Shown: piece after piece, positions 7,505 through 15,831 of the stretch | Layout: each line of letters starts with the position of its first letter | Position numbering within the stretch: the first letter of the stretch is position 1 | From: CBDIHP01 sp965279195 | Lineage (GTDB): Bacteria; Planctomycetota; Planctomycetia; Isosphaerales; Isosphaeraceae | Direction of reading: 5' to 3' | DNA: 64,000 nt | Assembly: GCA_965279195.1 (NCBI GenBank) | Contig: CBDIHP010000035.1 | Span: 1 to 64,000, forward strand | Notes under the pieces: generated by a model | The model's database searches: none | The model's input: the letters and a program-made list of their open reading frames with translations, nothing else | Told to the model about the DNA's origin: nothing | Program-made: the position numbers and the translations under genes

Positions 7505-8986
7505 ATGTCGAACCACGGACTCTCCCTGTCCGCCCGCGCGCCGGGCGATCCCGAGGGTGCCAGCCCCTGGTTCGCCGTGGGCGTGCTGTTCAGCATGAAC
7601 CTGCTGAACTATATCGATCGGTACGTCTTCTACGCGGCCGGCCCGAGGATCTCCGAGGAACTCAAGTTCAGCGACACCCAGTTCGGGGTCCTGAGCGTGG
7701 CGTTCATGGTGGTTTACACGCTGGTATGCCCGTTCGTCGGCTGGCTGGGCGATCGCTACCACCGCCGGCGCCTGCTGGCCTTCGGCGTGACCCTCTGGAG
7801 CGTCGCGACCGTCGGCACCGCGTTCGCGCGCGGCTTCGAGGAGATGTTCGTCTGGCGGGCCGTCCTCGGGATCGGCGAGGCGACCTACGGGATCATCGCC
7901 CCGGCGTTCCTCTCCGACCTGTTCGAGACCAGGCGCCGGGGCCGCGTCCTGAGCCTCTATTTCCTGGCGTTACCACTGGGCGGGGCCATCGGCTACGCGG
8001 TCGGCGGCTGGTTCGCGAAGAACGGCCACCAGGTCGGCCACTTCCTCGGCGGGCTCGGGATGTTCTCGGCCGACACCAACCACTGGCTCGCCGAACTCCC
8101 CGGCTGGCGCTACGCCTTCTGGGTCGTCGGGATCCCCGGCCTCTTCGCTGCGGTCGCCGGCCTGATGATGCACGACCCCGGCCGGGGGGCGTCGGAGGGC
8201 GTCCAGGACGATCCGGGCTCGGAAGCGAAGTCGAGCTGGCGCGATTCCGTCAGCTTCCTGGCCATCCCGAGCTTCCTGTTCAACACGGCGGGGCAGGCGG
8301 CGGTGACGTTCGCGATCGGCGGCTACGCGGTCTGGGGCGCGACGTTCTACCACCGCGTCCGGGGGATGCCGGAGGACACCGCCGGACTCTACATCGGGGC
8401 GTTGACCGCCGGCGCGGCGCTGATCGGCATCGTCCTCGGGATGTTCGGCTCCGACCTGCTCCAGAAGTTCACGAAGCGGGCCTACCTGATCTGGTCGAGC
8501 CTGGCCATCGCGCTGGCGATCCCATTCGCGACCATGGCGATCCTCCAGCCGACGTCACGCCTGAACCTCTCGATGACCTTGCTCTTCATCGCCTCGGTGC
8601 TGATGGCCTCGGTGCTCGGGCCGAGCAACACGGTGACGGCCAACGTGGTGGCGGCGCAGCGGCGAGCCCGAGGCTACGCGCTCTGCATCTTCCTGGTCCA
8701 CCTGTTCGGCGACATCAGCTCGCCCCTGTTGATCGGGTTCATCTCCGACTTCGCCGGCAAGGCGGCCATCGCGACTTCCGGCCTCGGCCGCTGGCTGGCC
8801 TCGAACGGGATCGAGGCGGTCGGGTCGAGCAACCTGACGTTCGGGATGCTCGCCGTGGTGCCGATGCTGGCCCTCAGCAGCCTGTTCTACCTCATCGGCT
8901 CGAAGTCCTTGCCCGCCGACATGGAAAAAGCCCGCGCCGCCAGCCTCGGGGCCGACGACACGGGCGCTCACATGTACCATTCGTAG
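7505..8986 (+). CDS. Spinster-type major facilitator superfamily transporter
   Basis: The 493-residue integral membrane protein has about twelve hydrophobic segments. Its N-terminus, NLLNYIDRYVFYAAGP, followed by QFGVLSVAFMVVY and the loop-2/3 signature GWLGDRYHRRR, matches the Spinster (Spns) branch of MFS, as does GEATYGIIAPAFLSDLF. Substrates for bacterial members are mostly unknown; eukaryotic ones move lipids and sugars. The ATG at 7505 removes an arginine-rich upstream extension without a ribosome binding site. The stop codon TAG is at the same time the first three bases of a repeat element (see 8984-9105). Confidence 0.85.
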   Translation: MSNHGLSLSARAPGDPEGASPWFAVGVLFSMNLLNYIDRYVFYAAGPRISEELKFSDTQFGVLSVAFMVVYTLVCPFVGWLGDRYHRRRLLAFGVTLWSVATVGTAFARGFEEMFVWRAVLGIGEATYGIIAPAFLSDLFETRRRGRVLSLYFLALPLGGAIGYAVGGWFAKNGHQVGHFLGGLGMFSADTNHWLAELPGWRYAFWVVGIPGLFAAVAGLMMHDPGRGASEGVQDDPGSEAKSSWRDSVSFLAIPSFLFNTAGQAAVTFAIGGYAVWGATFYHRVRGMPEDTAGLYIGALTAGAALIGIVLGMFGSDLLQKFTKRAYLIWSSLAIALAIPFATMAILQPTSRLNLSMTLLFIASVLMASVLGPSNTVTANVVAAQRRARGYALCIFLVHLFGDISSPLLIGFISDFAGKAAIATSGLGRWLASNGIEAVGSSNLTFGMLAVVPMLALSSLFYLIGSKSLPADMEKARAASLGADDTGAHMYHS

Positions 8987-9105
8987 GGTGTGTTACCTCG
9001 CGGACCAGCGGCACGCGAGGATCCGCACCGACGTTGACGAATGCTGTAGCGATCTCGCCAAAGCAAAGTGGTGCGGAGGCCGCGAGGACGCGGCCACCAC
9101 CCCGA
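8984..9105. repeat. Intergenic repeat, family 4 (TAGGGTGTGGTGCC type), divergent copy
   Basis: The element begins TAGGGTGTGTTACCTCGCGG and continues with CGCGAGGATCCGCACCGACG, a diverged version of the 41115 and 56242 copies. Its right part carries GTGGTGCGGAGGCCGCGAGG and CGCGGCCACCACCCC. Its first three bases are the stop codon of the MFS gene. It ends 6 bases before the HEAT gene stop. Confidence 0.5.
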
Positions 9106-9110
9106 CAGAA

Positions 9111-10276
9111 TCAATTCGCCTTGGGATTCAAGCTCGGCGATCCGGGGAGAGGGGGCAGGGCGGCGGTGGTCGCCTGGGCGCTCAGGATCTGGCTGGCGAG
9201 CGTACGGACGTCGGCCGAGGTGTCCTTGGCGGCCAGCTCGCGGAGCCGACGCTCGACGTCGGGCGAGGTCCGGCCCTTGAGGGCCTCGACGGCCTTCACC
9301 CGCACGAACTCGGTGTTGTCGTGGGTGAGCTGGAGCAGCCACACCTCGGGGTCGATGTCCTCGCGGTCCTTGACCAGCGGGATGACCGACACGCGGAGGT
9401 CGGCCTTGGAGTGGGTGATCAGCTTCGCCAGGCCGACCTGCTCCTGGCTCAGGCCGCGGGTCTTGAGGATGACCGAGGCCAGGCCCGCGATGCTCGGCTC
9501 GTCGTCGTGCAGGCGGCGGATGATGTCATCATTCGAGAGCGCGGCGGGCTTCTGGGCGAAGGCCATGAGGGTCGCGTAGCGGATCGCGGCCTCCTTGTGG
9601 TCGACGTTCACGGCCGCCTGGTTGGCCAGGGCCTGAAGCGGCGACGCGGCGACGCAGGAGATCGCGGCGGCCCGCGACTTGACCTCGCGGTCGCCCAAAT
9701 GCCGGGTCACGTGGTCGACGAACCCGTCCTTCCAGTCTGCGAGCTGACGCTCCTCCAGAGGCGTCATGGTCAGGCCCGGGAGCCACGACCACATCTTGCC
9801 GACCTCCAGCAGGGCGGCGGCGCGGACCTCGCTATCGTTGTCGGCCATCGCGGCGACGAGCACGTCACGCGCGGGGATCAGCGCATCCTTCCAGGTCGGA
9901 GGGGAGGGCTCGACCCGGAACCGATCGACGATCCGTCCGGCGGCCATGGCCGCGAGCCCGCGATCGGCCGGCGTCATCTTGAGGAAGCCGGTGCGGATCT
10001 GGGTCAACGTCTCGAGGAATTCCTTCCCCTGGGCATCGGTCAGGGCGGCGGGCCGCTCCTCGCCCTTCTTGGGGACGAGCCCCTCGCAGACCTTCTTGAG
10101 GGCATTGGTGTCGCCATAGGCGAGGGCACCGCCCGTCGCCCGGGCCGTGCCGGTGGTGGTCGTCGCGGCGGGCTTGTCGGCCTTGCCGCCGAACCCGTTC
10201 ACCAGGAAGAAACTTCCCCGACGATCGCCAGGGCCCCCGCACCCGCCAGACCGAGAACTGCTCCACGACGCTCCAT
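9111..10276 (-). CDS. Exported HEAT-repeat protein, interrupted by one frameshift
   Basis: About 350 residues made of alpha-helical HEAT-like repeats: NDSEVRAAALLEVGK, DREVKSRAAAISCV, KEAAIRYATLMAF, DDEPSIAGLASVIL, NTEFVRVKAVEALKG and SADVRTLASQIL. Such proteins act as scaffolds; no partner is indicated. The start is taken at 10276 because AAGGAGG lies 8 bases upstream and the first codons give a signal sequence, MERRGAVLGLAGAGALAIVG. That frame stops within 6 codons, while the repeat domain is in another frame. One extra base in the C4 run at 10216-10219 joins them as ...AIVGGSFFLVNGFGGKADK. Sequencing error is the likeliest cause. Confidence 0.75.
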
Positions 10277-10326
10277 CCTGGCTGCCTCCTTGCAAATAAC
10301 CAGACCTTGGAACCCGATGGCGCGTC

Positions 10327-10354
10327 ATCATAGGGACGTCCAAAATCCCGGCAA
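10327..10354 (-). promoter_or_regulatory. Promoter for the HEAT-repeat gene
   Basis: On the minus strand TTGCCG (10354-10349) is followed after 16 bases by TATGAT (10332-10327). The site lies about 50 bases upstream of the start codon at 10276. The rest of the 10277-10576 gap is relatively AT-rich and contains CCGAAATTCGCCA and CCGAAATTTGCCA, a near-repeat pair at 10391 and 10431, but no gene. Confidence 0.55.
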
Positions 10355-10576
10355 GATCAGTTCAAGTCGCGCGACCGGTTCGCCGACACGAATCCGAAAT
10401 TCGCCATCTCCCCCAAATTCACGACTACCCCGAAATTTGCCAGGATCGTTGGTTCGGGATCATGCGGCCGGGGGGCGCGGACGATAAACAGGGTGCGGAG
10501 GTTGGCCCGTCGGCCCTCGACCCGTTGGCTCCGAGAGCCTCGGATCCGCGTTCTTCCCACGGACAAGGGAGTGCCC

Positions 10577-11461
10577 ATGACCCCCCGTTCCGAAGCCCGA
10601 CGCCGGGTACGAAGGCTGATCACGAGGTCCGAATTCCTCTCGATGGGGGTCGCCCTCGCCCTGATCCCGGGAGCGGGGGAGGCGGCCAGGGCCGCGTCCC
10701 GCGACATCGACCCCGCGACCGTCGTGCCGATGGACAAGATCCCGCCGGCCTATCGAGGTCAGATCGGCGAGATCATCCGCGAGCATACGTTGCACAAGAA
10801 GGGCGCACCGGACACCTTCCCCTGCAACCCCAAGGTGTACATGGGGCTCTTGAATGAGCCGACCATCCCCCTGGCGCTCTGGCAGGATCTGGCCACGTCC
10901 CCCGCCCGCCTCAAGAAGATCGCCCCCGGGCGGTACTCGGGCACCGACGGCGCCGGCACGATCGCCACCTGGGAATATGTGCACCGCTCGCCCAAGCTCC
11001 ATGTGCTGCTGTGCGACCTGAACTACACGAGCCCCCGGGGCGCCGCCCGGCTCGACGGCCGGATCGTCCTGCTCGTGCACTCGGGCTTCTACAAGGAAGT
11101 CAACGGCGAGCCCTGGATCCAGCACGACATCGAAGCGTTCGTGAAGGTCGATTCCAAGGGCTGGAAGATGCTCGCCAAGACCATCCGGCCGATGCTGGAG
11201 CGGGTCCTCGAAGACCAGGTGCACGAGGCCGGGCTGTTCGTCTCCCTGATGGGACGGCTGGTCGAGATGTACCCCAGCTGGGCTTCCCAGGTCGTCGTCG
11301 CCAGGGAAGACGTCCCTCCCGACGCCAAGGTGGCGTTTCGCGACCTCGTCGAGGCGACCAAGCGGCCCGGCGCATTCGCCGGCCGGCCCGTGATGGTCGA
11401 CAACGCGAAGGGTTCCCAGGCGTCAACCGCCGCCGCGCCGACCGGCTCGACGCGACGCTGA
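10577..11461 (+). CDS. Exported protein of unknown function
   Basis: I do not recognise this 294-residue protein. An arginine-rich start (MTPRSEARRRVRRLITRSEF) precedes a hydrophobic stretch SMGVALALIPGAGEAARAAS that looks like a Sec or Tat-like signal, without a clear twin-arginine consensus. The mature part has an FPCNPKVYMGLLNEPTIPL segment and HSGFYKEVNGEPWIQHD; there are three or fewer cysteines and no known catalytic motif. The C-terminal 20 residues are low complexity. ATG 10577 follows AGGGAG with normal spacing. It converges on the AsmA-like gene with only 9 bases between the stops. Confidence 0.7.
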   Translation: MTPRSEARRRVRRLITRSEFLSMGVALALIPGAGEAARAASRDIDPATVVPMDKIPPAYRGQIGEIIREHTLHKKGAPDTFPCNPKVYMGLLNEPTIPLALWQDLATSPARLKKIAPGRYSGTDGAGTIATWEYVHRSPKLHVLLCDLNYTSPRGAARLDGRIVLLVHSGFYKEVNGEPWIQHDIEAFVKVDSKGWKMLAKTIRPMLERVLEDQVHEAGLFVSLMGRLVEMYPSWASQVVVAREDVPPDAKVAFRDLVEATKRPGAFAGRPVMVDNAKGSQASTAAAPTGSTRR

Positions 11462-11470
11462 ACCGCCGGC

Positions 11471-14400
11471 TCAGCGGAGCAGGTTGATCGGCAGCTTGAA
11501 CACGCCCGCGAAGAACCCGGTCGCCGCCTCGGTGATGACCACCGCCGGGTCGACCGAGACGGTCGGGTTCTTGAGCGTACCCGTGACCCGCAGTTTGAGC
11601 AGTCGGTTCGAGAAGTAATTGGTCAGCCTCAACATGGCCTCGGCGTCGCGCCCGAGCGCCTGACGCAAGCCGGGGATCACACCGACGAGGGCCTGGCCCG
11701 ACTGGCTGATGATCTCGCTCGTATTGACGAGCACCTCCAGGTTGAGGGCACCGTCGAAGCTGATCGTGCCGGTCGCGTGGATCTGCGCCAGGCGGCCTTC
11801 GAGCGCGAGCCGCTCGACCTGGAGGATCTTGTTCTGAATGCTGGATTTGAACACGCCGCGTTCGAACAGGCCGTTGCTCGACGCGCCGAGGAACCGACCG
11901 ATCTCGCGGAAGATCGGCATCTCGAACAGCGAGGCGTCCCAGAGTTCCGCGTCGAGCCGCCCCCGGTATTTCTCGGGCAGGGCCGGGTCGGTGCCGTTCA
12001 GGACCAGCTTCCCGGCGAGCCGACCGCTCGCGGGGCGACGGGCCTCGGTCGTGGTCCCGCTGAGGGCTTCGAGGTCGACATCGCTGAACGGCAGCTCGAG
12101 TTGGAACGACCGGCTGGTGCCGATGCGTCCCCGGATCACCCCGCGGACCCGGCCGCCGGCGAATCGCGCGGTGGCCTGCTGGGTCTGATACGACCCGAAC
12201 CCGCTGGTCGGGTACATCGTGAGTTCGCCGGGGATCTTGAGGTCGCTCACCGGCAGGCCGAAGACCTTCGCGTGGTTCACGTCGAGTTCCGCCGTGGCCG
12301 TGAGCGTGTCGCTCATCCGGCCCCGCAGTCGGAGCGTGCCGAACCCCTGGATGTGCTTCGCGAGGGTGGGGTCGAACGCCAAGGCACGGGCGAGCGACGC
12401 GCGGTCGACCCGGAAGTCGAACCGGGCCCTCTCGGGATTGCTCAGCGCGGTGCGGAGCGGCGTGGGAGTCGGGTCGGCCCCGGGATCGTTCAGGAACGGG
12501 ATGCCGTCGACGGCGTCCGCGACCGGCTCCGTGCCCACCTCGTCCGACCAGAGGCTGCCGGCGACGGCCCCGCCGAACATCTCCCCCTTGAGGTCGTCGA
12601 CTCGCCAGAATTTCGGTGTGCGCGAGAAGGTCGCATTGAGGGTGCCGATGGGGAAGCCGCGCGCCCAGTTGATCTCGCGGACCTGAAGATATCCGCGCGT
12701 GAAGACGTCGGGGGCCGCCAGCGGGATCCGCACGTTCGCTAGAAGGGCGGTCTGGCCGTGGAGCTGTTGCATGCCCGTCGGCATCCCCAAGGCCTGGGCG
12801 AACCGGCTCAGGCCGATCTCGGTGATGCGCACCTGCGCGTTGGCGGCCGGCTCGACGGTCCCCGCGATCTTGACCGGGCTCGTCCCCTCGATCCGGATCC
12901 GGCCGCCGAGCGACTCCGCCGCGACGATGTATCGGGCGTTGCCCTCTCGGGTCTCGGCGTCGATCGTCGCGTTCCTCGCCGCGATCCCCCGGATCGCCAG
13001 GGCGTTCGAGCGGACCGAGAGCTTCGCGTCGATCGGTGCGCTCAAGTTCGCCATACTCGCGCGCAGGGTCCCCTCGACCCGGCCATCGAGTTCCAGAGGG
13101 CGGCCGGGGACGAGCCTGCAGAACGGGGCGATGTCGAGATTCTTGAGGGTCGCCTGGAGCGCGATCGGGCCGGCGTCGGCCCGAGTGGGCAGGGTGGCGT
13201 TCGCCTCGAACGAGCCGCCCGCCGGACTGGCGTGCAGGCGGTCGACCTTGAGCGTCTGGCCCTCGGTCTTCCAGCTCGCGGTGACGTCACCGAGCGCGAC
13301 GCCCAGCGTGCTCGCCGTTGCGATCCGTGCCCGTCCCGAGGAGATGAGCTCCAGCGGTTCGAGCTTGCCCGACGCCTCGGCGTTGGCCTCGACCCGGCCG
13401 ATGAGCTTGAATCGATCCTGGTCGAACTTGAGCAGCGACGCGGCCTGCGCGATGTCCCAGCCCTTGACGTCGAGCCGCCCCCGGAATTCCCGGGGTGGCG
13501 CCAGGTCGATCTCGCCCGAGCCGTCGAGCGGCTGGCCGGCGAGCTTCGCGGACAGCCGCTCGATCGACAGGTGGCCGCCCTTGAGGGCGAAGCGACCCAT
13601 CAACTCATCGAGTTTCGCCTTGTCGTAGAGGATCTGACGCGACTCGACCGAGCCGATGGCGTCCCACTTCGACGGGTCGGAGGCCGTCTCCACCGTCCCG
13701 CTGGCTTCGAGGTTCGCCGACAGCACGCCGCGCAGCCTGCGGTCGTCCCGCCCCGCGAGGTGGGCGAGCTCGACGAGCGGCAAGCGATTCGCCTCGAAGT
13801 GGGCCTTGATCGTGCCCCGGGGGATGATTTCAGCCCGAAGGACACCACGGAAGCCGCCCTCGGGCAGGGCCCCGTCCCTCGGGACGGGGGCCATCGGCAG
13901 GACCTCGGTCGGCATCGCGCCCGGGTCGGGGTGGTCGGCGATGATCCCGCGGAGGTCCGTGAGGTTGAGGATCCCGTTCGCGAACTCGACCCCGAAATCG
14001 AGCCGGCCGATGTCGAAGTCGTTGACGGTCGTCTGGTGCAGGATCGCCTTGCCCCGGAAGGTGTACGAGCGTAGATCCTTGAGTTCGCCGATGGGGATCG
14101 TCGCCTCGACCTGCACCGAGATCAGGCCGGTGATCTTCCAGGGTAGCTTCCATCGCATCATCAGCTCGGCGCGGCCCAGCAAGGCGCCGATGTCCACATC
14201 TTCGAGTTCCAGGCTTGTGGAGAGCGACCGGGGCAGCCGAAAATTCGGCGGGCGGGCGGGGCTCGGGGCCGGGTTGGGGGCAGGGCCCGTGGGCGGGGTC
14301 GCCCCGGGGATCGCCTGCGCCAGTTGCATGAGCGTGGTCCGTTCGAGCCGCGACTTGCTCGCGGTCAGCGGCATCATCCGGCCGGTCTGCGGGTCCTTCG

Positions 14401-15595
14401 TCTGGTACTGGAGCGAACTCCCCTGGCCCTGGACGTTCAGCGCCAGCGACTTGATAGGGATGCCCTGGAGGCTGCCGTTCTCGATTGATACATCGCCCGT
14501 CGTGCCCGCGAGGTCGATCGCCTGGCCTCGCACCCGAACCCGGAGCGCGATGTCGCCCTTGAGCCGCCCGGTAGCCCCGAGGTCGGCCAGTCCCCAGGTC
14601 GCCGGCGCCTGGGAAACATCCACATTTTTGAGGCCGAGCTGGATCTGGAAGAGTGGATTGGGCGTGCGGAAATCGAGCGTGCCTGCCTTCGCCGTCACCT
14701 CGCCGCCGATGGATTTGCCGGCGATGTCGGCGAGGGTGACGACACCCCTGGCGAACGAGAGCGTGCCGGTTGTGTCGTGCGTGGTGATGCCGAGCGTGGC
14801 GAAGCTTGCGGTGGTGCGGTCGAGCTTGACGGTGGCCTTCACGTTCACGGGCTCCGGCGCGTCCTTCTGGATGGCGACGTCGAGCCTCACGTCCATCGGG
14901 CCATTCGGGCCGACGTGCTGCCAGACCTCGTCGGGGATGAACGGCAGGCGGGCCGTCTTCTCGGGGTCCGCTGTGAAGCCGGGGCCGGTCCGCAGTTCGA
15001 TCCGACCGGATTCGAAGTTCGGCTCGAACCGCCCGCTGGCGCTGAGGCGTCCCCAGAACGGGTCGTCGCTGCGGACCGAGAGCGTCGCGTGATCCGCCCG
15101 ATTCTTGAGGTCGGCCCGGATCTGCCCCAGCTCGAACGTAGGGCGGTCGGCCTGGTTGATGAGGAGCTTGCCCCCCTCCACCATCACTTCGGGGAGGGTC
15201 TGCTCAGACTTCTTCGACTCCGCCAGGGGGATCTTCGTGAGCGGCTTGCCCTGGCCGTCGACCCGGAAACGCACAACCGGGTCGCGGACCTGCACGATCG
15301 TCGGGCTGAACCGGCCCCGGAGGATCGAGCCGAGGGAGACGTCGGTCGAGACCCGATCGGCCTCGAACCAGACGGGCGAGTCCGGATCCGTCCCCTCCGC
15401 GAGCGTGAGCCCGCGGATCCCCGCGCTCGCCTTGCCGACCCACACCCCCTGGATCGTCACCCTCCCGCGATACTTCGCCTCGATCGCCCGGACGATCACG
15501 CGGGGGATCACGAAGAACCAGGCGGCCGCGCCGACGGAGACCAGCAAACCCAAGGCAATCGCAATGCGTCTCGCCGCCTTCGCCGTGAGTCGCAT
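11471..15595 (-). CDS. Large AsmA-like protein
   Basis: The 1374-residue product has one N-terminal membrane anchor (AIALGLLVSVGAAAWFFVIP) and then a long run of beta-rich repeats of the AsmA/TamB-like type, with motifs such as GKASAGIRGLTL, LDVKGWDIAQAA and the C-terminal GTLKNPTVSVDPAVV. AsmA-like proteins span the periplasm and are linked to lipid transport and outer membrane assembly; the role here is inferred. A proline-rich insertion lies near residues 440-460. The ATG at 15595 is preferred to the GTG three codons upstream because GAGG lies 8 bases before it. Confidence 0.75.
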   Translation of the reverse strand: MRLTAKAARRIAIALGLLVSVGAAAWFFVIPRVIVRAIEAKYRGRVTIQGVWVGKASAGIRGLTLAEGTDPDSPVWFEADRVSTDVSLGSILRGRFSPTIVQVRDPVVRFRVDGQGKPLTKIPLAESKKSEQTLPEVMVEGGKLLINQADRPTFELGQIRADLKNRADHATLSVRSDDPFWGRLSASGRFEPNFESGRIELRTGPGFTADPEKTARLPFIPDEVWQHVGPNGPMDVRLDVAIQKDAPEPVNVKATVKLDRTTASFATLGITTHDTTGTLSFARGVVTLADIAGKSIGGEVTAKAGTLDFRTPNPLFQIQLGLKNVDVSQAPATWGLADLGATGRLKGDIALRVRVRGQAIDLAGTTGDVSIENGSLQGIPIKSLALNVQGQGSSLQYQTKDPQTGRMMPLTASKSRLERTTLMQLAQAIPGATPPTGPAPNPAPSPARPPNFRLPRSLSTSLELEDVDIGALLGRAELMMRWKLPWKITGLISVQVEATIPIGELKDLRSYTFRGKAILHQTTVNDFDIGRLDFGVEFANGILNLTDLRGIIADHPDPGAMPTEVLPMAPVPRDGALPEGGFRGVLRAEIIPRGTIKAHFEANRLPLVELAHLAGRDDRRLRGVLSANLEASGTVETASDPSKWDAIGSVESRQILYDKAKLDELMGRFALKGGHLSIERLSAKLAGQPLDGSGEIDLAPPREFRGRLDVKGWDIAQAASLLKFDQDRFKLIGRVEANAEASGKLEPLELISSGRARIATASTLGVALGDVTASWKTEGQTLKVDRLHASPAGGSFEANATLPTRADAGPIALQATLKNLDIAPFCRLVPGRPLELDGRVEGTLRASMANLSAPIDAKLSVRSNALAIRGIAARNATIDAETREGNARYIVAAESLGGRIRIEGTSPVKIAGTVEPAANAQVRITEIGLSRFAQALGMPTGMQQLHGQTALLANVRIPLAAPDVFTRGYLQVREINWARGFPIGTLNATFSRTPKFWRVDDLKGEMFGGAVAGSLWSDEVGTEPVADAVDGIPFLNDPGADPTPTPLRTALSNPERARFDFRVDRASLARALAFDPTLAKHIQGFGTLRLRGRMSDTLTATAELDVNHAKVFGLPVSDLKIPGELTMYPTSGFGSYQTQQATARFAGGRVRGVIRGRIGTSRSFQLELPFSDVDLEALSGTTTEARRPASGRLAGKLVLNGTDPALPEKYRGRLDAELWDASLFEMPIFREIGRFLGASSNGLFERGVFKSSIQNKILQVERLALEGRLAQIHATGTISFDGALNLEVLVNTSEIISQSGQALVGVIPGLRQALGRDAEAMLRLTNYFSNRLLKLRVTGTLKNPTVSVDPAVVITEAATGFFAGVFKLPINLLR

Positions 15596-15656
15596 CGGGA
15601 TCACCTCGAATCAAAACCAAAAATCACAAAGACGCGACAGTGGGAGCGATCGCTCG

Positions 15657-15786
15657 ATTTGGAGCCAGTTCGTGTGCTACTGGCGGTGCCGGTGCGACGG
15701 GCGCATCGGCTGTTCGGATGCCTCCCGTGGTCCGGGGCCATCCCGGCACAGGCGTAGCCGGTCGCACACGAACTGGCTCCAAATCA
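15657..15786. repeat. Palindromic intergenic element, family 5 (GGAGCCAGTTCGTGTG), complete copy
   Basis: A 130-base element is bounded by a perfect 21-bp inverted repeat (15657-15677 and 15766-15786) containing GGAGCCAGTTCGTGTG. Inside are CTACTGGCGGTGCCGGTGCGAC and its partial complement, read here as shorter blocks CTACTGGCGG and GCCGGTGCGAC. Half-copies occur at 18670-18712 and, more diverged, at 36029-36105. Confidence 0.8.
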
Positions 15787-15831
15787 TTGCAACCGTTGAT
15801 GGACCGAGCGAATCCTGGGCCATCCGTCCGA

